This document shows, one piece after another, positions 12,101 to 24,900 of a DNA stretch of 64,000 bases. The translations under genes and the position numbers were made by a program. The notes below the pieces were generated by a model, which worked only from the letters and a program-made list of their open reading frames with translations, made no database searches and was not told the DNA's origin. Where the stretch lies: contig NC_089315.1 in NCBI RefSeq assembly GCF_036669915.1, positions 6,905,791-6,969,790 on the forward strand, written 5' to 3'. The DNA comes from Pocillopora verrucosa. Lineage: Eukaryota > Cnidaria > Anthozoa > Scleractinia > Pocilloporidae. Every line of letters begins with the position of its first letter. Within the stretch, counting starts at the first letter, position 1.

Positions 12101-15100
12101 AGAAGAGTTATTGTATATGTTCAATAACCCTTTACACCCTGACATCACTATTAATATTCTCCACACTCTTCTCTATATGCTTGTTTTGGTACAGACAAGG
12201 AGAATTTATTTGGAGATCAAAGCTTCTTAGGTTGGCAGTCATTTTCTTTATTCTCATGATCTTAATAAATGGTTCAGCAGTATTTCTGTAAGAAGAAATT
12301 AGATGCTGGCCACTTTTAGGATTTAAAGGTATAAAGAAGGTACAAACTGTAGATGCAGCAGGGTTCATATTTGTCTTAAAAAAAGACAGAAAGCAAAGGA
12401 AATCTGCAACTTTGTTTTATACATTAGAAAATGAATGAATGTGATTTTTGAAGACCTTCAAAACAAGTGACTACAGGATTAATTAAAGGATTGTTTTTAC
12501 ATTATTTTGGTCCTAGAAACATTCAAAATTTGTCACAAAATCTTATGTAGTTTTGAAAGGTACAAACCACGTTTCAGATAGGTGGTCTGGTAATATCACA
12601 AGTGTTCTTACTGTTGGTTTTTTTGCACATCTTCAGTCTGTTCTTCATTTTATGACTGGTTATACTTCAAGTGAGGAAAGTGCAGCTGTTAGTCAGGATG
12701 TTGTCCGTGTGTTGGTTTTATCAGGACTCATGAAATGGTAATTGCCTATTAGTTATTCTACATTAAATTTTACACAACATTGTGTAGAGGATGATGCATG
12801 GTATCAGCAATTTTAATTGTGTTTTTCATGTTTTTGTGACTTTTGTAACAGTGAGACACCTGGTGCATCACCAGTTATAAGTCCTGCTGGATTTCAATTT
12901 TACTCATGGACACAGCTTCACAAGTTTGGTACTTTATGATACAATACCTGGAGACTGTTGAGGTAAACACATCAACTTCACCATGTGTCATTACAACTTG
13001 TGTAACTGTATGTGCTTGACAAATGCACAGACTTGGTACATGCAGTCTGTAACTACTTTGAAATCTCTGCCAGTCATTATTATAAATTTAATTTCTGATA
13101 AATTTCTTCCCTCCCTTTTCCCAATGACTTCTGCCTTTCCACTTCCCTTTCCTTTCTTTTATGTGCTTCAAAAAATAATTACCCCTTTTTTCTCATTTAC
13201 TTTCAAATTTCTTGTATATTTTGTCAGGCTCGAGGCATGGACCTTGTGGAGTGCCTGTCTTTTCTATTCCAAATTAGCTTTGCAAGCCTTGGCAAGGTCA
13301 GTTTCTACATAATAAAATAAGTTCTGCAAGTAGATTGGTTATGGGAATAGAGATGATTTACAATCATCTTGGATAGTTTCTATATCTCGTATCCCATGGA
13401 TAGTTTGATTTATAATAATTAGATATAATAATACATAATTATTTAGGTCTTCTCTCTTTGGGTTATAGTTGTAAAATTATATAGGTCAATTTCTGAATTA
13501 TATACTGTCTCCCAGCCAATTAGTAAAGCTTTACTCTTGGCTTTAAGGTTGAGACTCAAACAAAGTTGTTATTATTGTTGTTATTATTATTATTGTTATT
13601 ATTATTATATTATTACTAGTGTCTTGATTTTCAAAAATTTGATAAACAGTCATCAGGGATTGTTGAATTGTGTGTCACTAATGGTAAGCTAAGTGCTGCT
13701 ATTTGAGATGATTACACCAACTTAATAGATAAGAAGAAGCTTTGTTTGACTGACTTTCTCAGTTTTGGAGATAACAGACTATAAAACAGGCACCAGAGAC
13801 CAAATAAGTCTCCAGCTGTTGTATAGAACGAGGAAAAATTAAGATGCCTTGAGCTATTTTTTTTTTAGAAGAAGAAGAGCCATTGAATACAGTCATGTAT
13901 TATCCTTTCCTGTTATTTTATATTCTTGTACAGGACTACTCTACAGAGGGCATGAGTGAGTCTCAACTAAAATTCCTTCAACATCTCAGGGAATTTGGTC
14001 TTGTCTTTCAGCGAAAGGTATTGGTTTAATTTTCTTTCCTATATGGGAATTGGCTAACATTATGCTATTGGCTGTTAATACTACATTTTGTTGTGACCCT
14101 TTTGTGAATAATCTTACCCAAGTTAGTATACTTATCTGTGAAACTCTTTCAGCGCAAGTCAAGAAGATACTATCCCACTAGATTAGCCATTAATTTGGCT
14201 TCAGCAGGAATAGGTAACAATCACTTATCTTGCTTTTGACCTGTGAGAGTGATTAGCATTTAATTTCTCCAGACAATATCACCCCTGAATCACACATTAA
14301 AAGAGAGGAAATTATCACTAACTAAAAAATCTCTTGATTGTTACACAAATTCTCCATTAGCATCTTAGGCAATGTTTAGGGAACAGTGTAGAGAATATAT
14401 ACATACTGATGTTAGGGTATTAAGGGTCATATGTAAACTGATATGGGAACAGGAAAGCATTTAATAATTTCATGTAGTTGTTGTGTAAATATTGTCGGTG
14501 TACAATGTCCATTAGGTACTTTTTATCTCATTGAGAGAATACTGAAAATTCTTATCTGTTTCAGGGAGTTCAACTGTCAGTAACACAGATCAGAAGGGCT
14601 TTATTGTAGTTGAGACAAACTACCGTCTTTATGCATATACAAGTAAGTAATGATAGTAACAAATATGATGCTAGATGTATTTTATTAAGAAAGTGAGGGA
14701 GAATTGAAAGGCTCACCTCTATTGTGTTTGGCCCAAATTCCCAAGAATGAGTATCATTCAAGTGCTTCGAGTTTTCTGCCACTTTGCTGCTCTTCAAAAA
14801 AACAATATACAGTGGAAGATACCAAATTTCAACTCAGTATTGGTTTACACATGTATGTGAGTTTGTTTAAACAAATTAGTATTCACTTTTCCTACCCCCT
14901 CACATTTTGCTTGTTGACAGTTGCTCTCAATGTTAAGTTTCAAATTTTCTACTTTTACTTGTTGACGGTTGCTCTCAGTGTTAAGTTTCAAATTTTCTAC
15001 TTGCTGCTCTACTGCTACCCAAAGAACAACTGTCTTTGCAGTTAAGATGATACAATGCACAATTTGTTACCATATTCCTTGCTGTATGTAAAAGTTTTAC

Positions 15101-18100
15101 ACTTACACGTATTATCCAATAGTTTTTTGGGGTTTATTAAAAAACCTACCAACAGCTTACCCACTCAATACAGCAAGAGGCAAGTGGCTCATATCTTGAG
15201 ACAAGATGCTCATCTTTGACTGTCAACTCACTTTTGAGACGCACTTTGTGATTAAATGGTTTACTAATTTTCTCCTCCAACTACACAGGTTCGTCTCTGC
15301 AAGTAGCTCTTGTAGGATTGTTTGCTGAGATACTCTGTAGGTCTGTATTTTTTAATGAACTGTGAACAATTGAGTTGATCTACCATGGAATTGTAATTTA
15401 AAATGTCTGCAGTGCTATATTCTCATTTATTTAGTACAAATTTGTAAACTAATGATTTTTATGCAATACATGTGAAGATGTTTCTTAGAGATGTTTCAAA
15501 GCTAGGCTATTGTTCCAGTTGTTCAAGGAGTTGACACAGTACAAGTCATGCCTCTTTTACTTTCTGTAGGTTTCCGAACATGTGTGTTGGTGCTTTGACA
15601 AGAGACAGTGTTCAGCAGGTAATGTTTTAGTGAAGTGATTTTAAAAACAAATTATTAGACAATCTATTATTGATTTTCAGTGAGAATTGAAACTCTTTGA
15701 AATCTTTGAATTTCAATTTGAAATTGATTAGAGGATAAATTGACCATAGTAATGAATTTTAAAAATTTGATGTAGCAAACGTTTAATAGAAATTTCAGAT
15801 TTTGCAACAGAGTATGCAGGCTTTCTTTAATGATAAACTACCTCCTGAACTGGCTTGTAGGAGAACTGAAAAGATCTAGTGTTCATCTTGACTGAAAATG
15901 TGAGGGCTTGGGTATCCAAGAGTCAAAGCTTTGAAGGGTTTTAGTAGGCTCAAGTATAATTCCCAGATGGGTAACTTGAAATTCAGCCAAAAAAGGTTTT
16001 TTTGGTCTTTTTACAACTTGGAGAACCAATATATATGCATGTAATATATATATCTCTTTTAAATTTGCTTGTTTGTTTTGTTTTGTGTTGCTTTTTTCAT
16101 TTGTTTGAAAGACCTCTTGCCTATGTCCTCTCTGTGCATATATCCTATTACTAATCTCAACAGAATTCAGCCCATGTTAAGCCCACGACTAATGTTATAG
16201 TTACCAGTACTGAAGTATCTATCTATCTGTAGGCATTGTCAAGTGGAATATCAGCTGAACAGGTTGAATATTATTTTCTTTCTTCTATCAGATACTTGAA
16301 AAAAATTTCCCTTCCTTAAAATGTTTAGTACACACTGTTTGTTTCAAAGTTGTGCATATGTGTAGGAAGTGATGTGAATCAGTTACAGTGCAAGATATTA
16401 TGTACTAACAGTAAAAAACAAAAAAAACAAAAATTTAATGTTTATTATTTTTTTGTAGATTCTTCACTTTTTGAGGACTAGAGCACACCCTGAAATGTTA
16501 AAAAAGGTTTGTATGAAAATTTGTTCTTTGTTCAAGTACAAGTTAATCTCTTTTCTGAAATAATGATACTTACTATTTCATGCTTTGTGGATCATAAAAG
16601 ATTTTGTAAGTTAGTTATTTTTAAGCTTCATTGTTATTTTTTTCTACCTCCTTGTTGTTTGTCTACCAATAGAATTGGTATTGTCAATCTAAGGATAATT
16701 CTTTACAGACATAAAATGTTAACAGTGTTGTTGCTCAGGACACTTTCCCTTAACTGAAATTGGTCGAACTTACTGACATATTAAACAAAAACACTAAAAA
16801 AATCCTTCAGATACTTTTGAAGAGTTTCCCGCACAACTTTTGTCCAAAAAAATCCCGATAAATGTCAGTATCTTCGCAACTGCTAAACTATCTCTCCCCT
16901 AACCCAACATTAACCTTAACTTGTTATCAGTCGAATTTCGTTCGGTCAGGGGAGGGGTAGATGTGCAGTTGCTCAGATACTGACATTGATCCAAGATCTC
17001 ATCAGAGGAGTGAATGAGTCTTGGAGGTCAACTGATCTGAGCGGATATTCAGTTAAGCCAGTCAGTTCTGACTTATGTTTTCTGGCCACGTGCGTCATGT
17101 TTCCTTCTGTCACTTATTAAACGACAATCTCTTTACTTCCCAGAATCCCATCATACCACCAACAATAAGTGATCAAATTCGACTCTGGGAACTGGAAAGG
17201 AGCCGAATGAAGTTCACTGAAGGTAAGGTCATAGTGTCTTAGACTTAAGGGTGTCCTTAAGAAACTTACCCCTTTTATTCAGTGCTCCATTAAGTATACC
17301 CAAATTGCAAGGACGATATATTTTAACTCAAATAAAACGTTAAGCATAGTTAATCAGTTTTTTTAAGGAGTCCATGTCGCCTTACACTTTTCGCATAACT
17401 GGTGTAAACCTTCCAGAGACCTACACTTAACAGAAATATTTTCTTTTCTCCGCAGGTGTGCTATACAACCAGTTCCTCTCACAAGCAGATTTTGAAACCC
17501 TAAAGAAGTATGCAGAGGTAAGGGACCTTGTGCTAGTATCATGATCCACTGAACATTACTAGCTCACCAGTATTGAAACTATGTTGGCTGGTTGTTACAC
17601 ACACTCACATTTTCCTGAATTTGAATTAATTGCACAAAGTGAAGTGGATTAAAGTGAACGCTTGGAGATTGAAATGTTTGGGCAAACGATAAGTCTGTTG
17701 TTTGTGTCTTTTGACTTTGAATACGTCAGTTTCCGTCTCAAAGTAATAGGAACAGTTGAATACCTTTCTCTGTACCTAGATTTTTGCCATTGGTTTTACG
17801 TCACTCTCGCAGTTTACAATTCTAAACAAGATTTATCAGAGCGATTAATCAGAACAAAGATTGATATTATCACTAGCCAATGACAACTCAAACGGCTTGA
17901 AGCGCGGGAAAACGCGAATGACAAAGTCGCAATTGTTTTAAGTTTTGCGTCTGATTGGTTTGGAGGGTGACGCGAGTTTTCTGGGCCAATCGCAAAACGA
18001 ATTAAAATGAAACAAAATCAAACCCGGATTACTTCAACACTTAATTCAAAATTTCTCTATATTCCATCGAGTTGTTAGGCCATTCATGAGAACTTAGGCA

Positions 18101-18289
18101 AGGAACTTTCGCACTTAATCTGTTTCTTCTACTTTCAAACTGTTGTTGTAGCTGACCTTCTCTATCGGTTTCTCTCTGCAGGATCTTGGTGTTCTAATGT
18201 GGGCTAACTCATCAAAGAGAGTTATTGTTGTTAGCCGCTCAGGTCATGATGACGTTAAAAGGTTTTGGAAACGACAGAAAAACACGTGA
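9169..18289 (+). CDS. GTF2H4: General transcription factor IIH subunit 4 (p52/Tfb2), with a 1-bp frameshift
   Basis: p52 is a core TFIIH subunit that anchors and stimulates XPB in transcription initiation and nucleotide-excision repair. Seventeen exons were joined: 9169-9308, 10280-10384, 11189-11317, 11879-11975, 12637-12737, 12852-12962, 13228-13296, 13934-14017, 14153-14213, 14565-14642, 15289-15340, 15570-15618, 16233-16262, 16459-16506, 17144-17222, 17456-17517, 18182-18289. The product aligns end to end with remembered human GTF2H4 ([77 protein letters not shown]). Its length would be about 467 residues against 462 in human. Exon 6 is one base short in a T run at 12898-12901. As written, the frame reaches TGA at 12937-12939, about residue 220. 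Downstream exons continue in correct phase only if one base is supplied, so this is either a sequencing error or a broken allele. Exon sequence is otherwise well conserved. Confidence 0.93.
9392..9505. repeat. Palindromic GGATAA/TTATCC element, copy 2
   Basis: GGATAACTCTATCCACTGG at the left and GGATAGCGATTTATCC at the right give a fold-back structure related to the 872-985 copy. It lies in GTF2H4 intron 1. Confidence 0.55.
10497..10560. repeat. GACA/GATA-type tetranucleotide repeat
   Basis: Imperfect CAGA, TAGA and GACA units lie in GTF2H4 intron 2. Confidence 0.6.
10953..11045. mobile_element. Truncated TTAA MITE (left end)
   Basis: TTAACCCTTTAACTCCCAAG starts the copy, but no matching right end was found. 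A second, degenerate end-like sequence (TTTAGCTCCCAGGATCTGAA) stands directly upstream at about 10931. It lies in a GTF2H4 intron. Confidence 0.5.
12125..12335. mobile_element. TTAA-type MITE, divergent copy
   Basis: TAACCCTTTACACCC at the left and TTAGGATTTAAAGG at the right bound a segment whose interior resembles the 1237-1450 copy. It lies in GTF2H4 intron 4. Confidence 0.45.
13562..13617. repeat. TTA/TTG trinucleotide microsatellite
   Basis: Interrupted TTA and TTG repeats lie in GTF2H4 intron 7. Confidence 0.85.
16861..16987. mobile_element. Fold-back MITE in GTF2H4 intron
   Basis: The segment begins AATGTCAGTATCTTCGCAAC and ends GTTGCTCAGATACTGACATT, with further complementary blocks (CTCCCCTAACC and GGTCAGGGGAGGGG). 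It forms an imperfect palindrome of 127 bp. Confidence 0.65.
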
Positions 18290-21200
18290 CAGCTCGTGCT
18301 AATGCATAAGCTTGCAAGCCATACTACTCCTCGTGGTTGGCACGTGACTAGTAATGGAGAAACCGGTCCACGCGTGCGTCAGGGAACTACAAAAACGATG
18401 TGACAACTTCTGTACGTACTGGCTGGGTTTTTAAGGCACGTGAATTTCACTTGGCGCATAAAATCTAGCCCATGCCTTCGTTTAGAAACTTGAAGTGAAA
18501 TCTAAGAAATTTAACAAAAGGAAAAACAGATCAGGAAGCTGTGACCTGTGAAGCTTAAAGAAAAATATTGACATTGACTAACAAATAGGAGAGAGATGTT
18601 TTTTTGATATTTTTTTTATTGGCGTATTCCAATTAATACTGTATATACTTTTCTGGAGGATGAAAACATTTGTAAACCTTTTACTGATTAGGAAAATAGT
18701 TTAACAAAATGTTTTCGCTCAATGGCGTTTTATTGCGTGCTTTTCCCCTTTCAGCATTCGCGTAGCTATGAACTTTCCAGCTACTGCTCCTTCCCTCTGT
18801 GTGTTATAAAAGTCGGGAAAGGTCCCTTGACTCTTTGTGGAAAGTGTTAGATTTGGCCGTGGAAGGTCTTGGTACGAGACTAAAAAATGAATACAAGTAA
18901 CATCCTGTATTCAGCCTGTTCTGCTAATTCTGATCAAAAAGCTCCAAATTTGTTATGCTCAGAAAACCCGATTTATCCTTAGTGCTTCAGAATGTTTTGC
19001 GCAGTGGAAATTGCCGCCTTCTCTTTGTTTTAGTTGCTGCGTTTCTGTAAATGGTACCTGTGCTGAACTTGGAATAATTTAGCCAGTGCATCTACCGACA
19101 AAATGGCGTTTTGCACTTCAATTGGAAAGGGTATTTTTCCCGCGAAATTTACCTCTCAAATCTTTGCCGCATTTTCGATTAAATTCGAATCAAGTTTGGC
19201 CCTAACATGATTTCTTCAGGATAACTTCTGACTCTTCTGTTCGTCTGCTATCAAATTCGTTCTTTTAACCTGGCTTCCACGTAAAGCTCAGGGTCAAAGG
19301 TTTATCTGCAGCGGAATCAGATCAGGGTATTACTTGATATCTGTCAAAAGAAGACAAGTACCAATGACTCAAGCATTTGAAAGTTGTTAGGCGTCGCCTT
19401 GGCGATGAATACCTCAGATTTTAACCCTTTAAATCCCAGAAGTGATTACCATGTAACTTCTCCCTATAGTATCAACACGTTAGACAGCAAACAGGTAGTG
19501 AGAATACTCAAATTCATCACGTACAATTTATTACCTGGATTCAACACGTAATTCTCGCGATCAATTTACAAAGAAATGTGTAGTAGGTAGTGAATACTCA
19601 AACTCATTACGTACAATTTATTAGCTGGATTCAACACGTTATTCTCGCGATCAATTTTCAAAGGAATGTGTAGTAGCTAGTGGGGAGAATTGACAATCAG
19701 ATCTTGGGAGTTAAAGGGTTGAGAACAGGGCTAATCCGTCGAGTGAATCGAGTTTAGGGAGGGGCATAATCGGATGAAATTTAGCGAGATAAAGCAAAAC
19801 TTACCTTTGGACCATATCTCTGAGCTGAAAATCATGAAGAAATACGAACTTAATAGAACTTTACTTATGCCGGGAAGCATGCTAAAGACGATTTCGATTT
19901 ACATTCATCGACAAACCTCGGCTGCTAAGAGGAAGACTAGCAGCAAAAGGCATTGCATCTCTGCGTTCCCTTTGGAGTCGATCAAATACGATGATTAAAA
20001 TTCCTTCACCAACGCGAGAAACGTACTTCGCATAAATAGATTACCTTCAAGAGGGCTAAAGTTATGTGCACCGGTAGAAGCCAATTACCCTAGTTATGTA
20101 CATTTCGGCAAACAAAATGAATAAATAAAATCGATTGTAGTAGAACTCAGTTTTTTCAGCTTCCCAGCGAATTTTTTGGCGTTACCAAGACCGCTCTTAT
20201 TCTGAGCCACAAAAATTATTCCACTTTTTTTTAGGACCGTTACCCAATACAGCACCTTCCCTCCATAACAATCTTGATTTCCAGGCCCTGTTCTAATCCC
20301 ACAATGATGCCTAATATTTTGTTTACACAAATCTTCTAGTGTAAAACTCCTTGCCTTTCAAATGTGCCGCAAACCGTCTACTTAGAATACCTAGAAACGT
20401 ACTTTCATTACTTTTACGTTACTCTCGAATTAAGGTAATCTCAGAATATAACTTCTAAAGCAACCTCTCTCCCTCTAGATATCATTATGAATACACACTT
20501 AAATATCAAGGTGGAATCGTTTTCTCTGTAGAGTAGCATATATCTTAAAGGTGCCTGTTGATGTATGAAGATTTCAAAAAAAAGGTTCCTCGTAATTAGA
20601 AATCGGCACACGCAAGATAAAAGACGCTGTTTATTCCTTCGCTACACACGTGTGAAAACCTTGAGATAACTCTAAACGAAAAGACTATTTATTCTAAAAC
20701 TTTTAATTCATAACCTGTCTCTGTCAGTGAACACAAACGAAGGAACGTAGGAGAGAAAATTCGTGAGGCTCATCCGAGAAAAACGACTGAACAAGAACAA
20801 ATTTTTGATTCCTACGCTTTTGAAACTCGGTTGGCATCAAGTACACGCACTGTCTCTGTAAAAACATGACCACAGAAGAACTAGCCAAGTGAGTCCTACT
20901 TACGACTCGGTCAGTGAAGGCCGGCGTTTATATCATTTTCTTGAGCTCCCCTGCTTTCAAATCACATAAAAAATTAAGTATCCATTTAGTCTCCATTGTT
21001 CAGTTCAGCATGGAGTCATCAATTGATTACGGCCAGCTGCAGTCGAATTGAATGCTTTGGCAGTGAACCTTAAAAACACAGCACATGTTAATTAAAGTTA
21101 AACACTATGGCTTCCCCTTTCATAGACTACGCGGTCTCTTGAGGTTTTTCAACGGCAGGAAACAATCGATAGCCATGAGTCTGCGTTTAATGCGGAGGCG

Positions 21201-21922
21201 TAAATTTCGACTGAAAACAAGCCACATCCGGATTCCAAACTGAAAAAGTCAGACAACGGAAAAACTCACTAAGGACCATTAAGTTTGTCGTCTTAAATAC
21301 AGATTTGTTTCGTTAAGGTTTATTTTTGTGCTTGAGTTGACTAATATGTTTGTTGTAGCACATACGTGAAATCATTCCAAGAAGCTTATATTTGCTGGGA
21401 GCAGGCGGTTTCGTATGATCTTGAAAATTGTTTCGATGTCTTTCACGATAGGCATTCATTTAGTTGCTTCGTTTTTAATTAGTGTTTGATTATTCCTCTG
21501 TTGACACAGTTTTGCGGGCTTTTAATCAAATGATCGAGGTGTCATAACCTCACGTAGTGATCACAGAATTGTAAACTGAAACTGTTTTTGTCAGAGCAGT
21601 CACAAAGGAAACTCTCGCTGTAAACAAGCTCTTCTTCACAAGGCGGACGGACCTATATCAGCGCAAAAAATTACTTTGGGTCAATTAAACTTGGGCAAAT
21701 TCTTGGACTTCCCTCACCATAAGAAGCTACGTGATTCCTGCTAATTCGAAAAACTTCCTTTACACACGTTTTCAAAGGAAGCCACAGGCTCTGTTTGTTT
21801 TTACGCCAAGTGATTACCAAAATTAGCCACTAACAAGCAAGTTATTGTCATCGCTGACACCTTCAATACCCAGAGCCTCACTTGCACGTGGACAGTGTTA
21901 TGAATTTTTTCATCCCGAAAAG
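18290..21922. other. Intergenic region between GTF2H4 and SAPCD2
   Basis: This region holds the GTF2H4 3' region, the MITE at 19421-19722, and the SAPCD2 5' region. No convincing exon was seen; short open frames here lack recognisable similarity. Confidence 0.5.
19421..19722. mobile_element. TTAA-flanked MITE with internal 91-bp duplication
   Basis: The ends are TTAACCCTTTAAATCCCAGA and ATCTTGGGAGTTAAAGGG followed by TTGA. The interior has a segment of about 91 bp in tandem (about 19496-19587 and 19588-19677) containing TTCAACACGT and TCTCGCGATCAATTT. The duplication makes this copy, at 302 bp, longer than the others. Confidence 0.7.
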
Positions 21923-24900
21923 ATGTCCGCTTCACCAATGGATACAAGGCAAGTAGGTAGACATGTCTTTATTTTTTCGAAGCAGAATGGTGGCGAGAAT
22001 TCTCCTACAATTATTGCAAAGCCTGTCAACATCACACAGGATTTGCCACGAGAATTTCTACGCTATTTAAAAACATTGTTCGATATTCTTGACGAGAAGG
22101 GAACAGGCTTTGTGCGACTCTCTGACATAGAGACTAGGTGGAAAACTAAACAAGGCTCGAATGGACTCGGAGAGGGAGTCATGGAAAATTTACGGAAGGT
22201 TACCCCCAAGAATGGGCTTCTGAACTTTGAAAGACTATGTACTGGAATGAAATTGGCCCTTAAAACGCAACCACGCGCCCAAACAAATGGTGGTGCGAAC
22301 GGCTTAGATCACTCAACCAGAAGATCGAACTCGCTACCGCAGCTGGACACGGCCACTAAAGGTTGGACTTCCGATTCTAGCGAGGACTCATTTGCAGGCA
22401 ACGAAAACAGAACTAAGGCTCAAGTAATTAACAAATTAAGGGATTGGAAGAATGAAAATCAAGAAAAGAGGCGTTCTCTGACTTTTAATGCTTCAAATCC
22501 ACGGACAAACGGGAACGATAGCTCCGGAAGTACAAGTAAGTGTTTCTTTTGTTACGACACGGTGGGCTGGTAGTAAATGATATTCATGGGAATTTCGGCC
22601 TTGAACCTATAAATAACCACCAATTTTCTCTTTGTGGTCCGAATTTTCTAATTAAATATGACTAGTAAAAGAAATAATTTTTCTTTCGGGCGCTTTTAAC
22701 TTCATAAACGAACGCGCGTTAATTGAAAACAGTAAAGGTGTCCTAATCTAAATAGAACACGGATTAAAGCATACCGGGCGCTTTAGCATATGTCCATATT
22801 TCGACGTTTTTACGTCAAAGGATGTCGCATATGTTTAAAATTAGTTCAATGGAACAGTACTACAGAACTAGTGGCGAGACAATGTTTATTTTTTGTATCT
22901 TTTGCACTCGTTCAATTCGCTTGAAAATTTATTATGTTTAAACTACCACCCTCTTGATCTGAAGTAGTTTTTTTCGCATTTCAGAGGTTCTAAGACTGAG
23001 AAGTATTTACAACATGATAATTCGTTTGGCGTCAGATTAACGCTAAACGATTTAGCTGTAATCCTGAATTTGGACACAAAAATTGGACGTGCCAAAATGT
23101 GTAAGCCATTCCAGCGAACACAATAGAGATTACGATTATCAAAATACCAGGTGGTCTCTCTGCATGGCGACCTCGATTATGTCTAAACAACATGTCAAAA
23201 CTTTAAAATTAGACTGTAAGGCCAATGTACCGCTAATGTCTTCAGCCATGAAAAAATGTTTATTTTACATTGTCAATATAACATATCTTTTTCGTTGCAT
23301 ATGATTGATGAGAATATTAGCTGACAATTTAGAATTCCTGTGGAGATTATAGTTAACTTTTTAAAGTTTCAGAGGTTACAGATTTCATGTCTGGGCCTGT
23401 TGTGGTTCTTTCTCAAAAGTTATGTAATTGAGTCTTGACAGACCATGCGTCGCATTATTTTTTTGTGATAAACAAACTACTTCTTAACTTAGAAATGCTG
23501 GAGGCAGTGCTAGAAATAATCTTAAAACGGAAAAGGATGTTGAAAGCAAGGGAGATGCAGCAATATAATCAGGATGATGATGCAGCAGTGTCTCAATTAT
23601 ATCCCCTAGGATGTCAATATACATCCCTTCACAAGAGTTTCTGCCCTCAACTTCTTCCTAAAAAATATTGGATTTTTCTCATTCAATCTTAATATACAAA
23701 TATCTTGGCTTTGAGACCCCCCCTAAGCCAACCCACATTTTGCAATGTCTAATATTTTTCATTAGATTAATGGATGGATTTTTCAAGCATTGATCACAAT
23801 AGGTGAAGGACATAATTTGGAAGTGGAAAATAGATGCTTATAGGAGTTAATTTTCATATAGAGGGGCATTACCAATGATGGTTGAAATTCCATCCCTATT
23901 TAGGGCAACACAAGTTTAAAGTAGACTGGGCCTTCATTAGAGTAAGTGGTGATGGGGGAAAATGAAAGACTTGTGAGACACTTAGAATCCAGTCTGTAAA
24001 ACAGATGGAAACTACATGTACATGTACACAATTTGTATTTGCAATACAAATCACAATGACATCACTTTACCTTGATTTTCACAAGCATTATAAATGACAA
24101 GGAAATGTTGAGTTGGAGTTATATGATACTCACTCTTCCACTCTGTTTTGAAAAACATCATCTTCTTTGCAATATTTTCAAATGACAATAATGATACACT
24201 GTTTACACAAAGCTAACTTTTTAGCTACTCTTTCTAGACAGCTGTCTTTTTACTGAGTCACCTTCTGCTACAGGAATTTTAATCCCCAACTCAGAGAAAC
24301 TGAAAGGAATTTTAGACTTCTTAGCAGAAATAAATTGCATTGTAAATAAGATTTGAGACTTTTTGCAAGAGCTGACAACTTTGACTTTAATATTGGATAA
24401 ATTGTTTAAGAGACCTATGAATTCATGGTATTTTCCATCCCATACACTAGACCCTGCATGTTGACATAATTTCTATGAGGCACTTTCTATTGAAAGATCC
24501 TACAAAAGTGACAACTCTAATTACATTACTGACTGACACAGAACTCAGCCTCTGTGAGATACTTTAGGTTTTAAATTGTCTAGTAAAAAAACAAGACTTA
24601 TTACAGAAATGTTCTGATTATTTTCCACTAACTGTTTATTTAGCAAAAAGATACTGAGCCATTTTAAAAAGAAGACCATGCTGTTCTTGTAAATAGAGAT
24701 TCCAACAATTTAATTTACTGTTTCTATTATCAGTGAATTGTGACTGCATGTGCCAAACTGATTTCATGCTTGTGTTGACTTGCAGGTCCATCCTCAGGAA
24801 ATGGAAGTCCAAAAGGAAGATCAAATTCTACAACAAAAGTCTACTTTGTTGGTAAAGAAATCAGCAGTAGTGTACCAACAAATTTAAATGGACATATTAA

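Noticed and set aside
14704..15060. Open frames on both strands with a repeated GTTGCTCTC/TAAGTTTCAAATTTTCTAC segment
   Set aside because: They lie inside a GTF2H4 intron and come from a short local duplication, not from a gene.
20094..20330. A 78-codon minus-strand frame
   Set aside because: It vaguely resembles repeat-derived peptides, but no domain or gene structure supports it.
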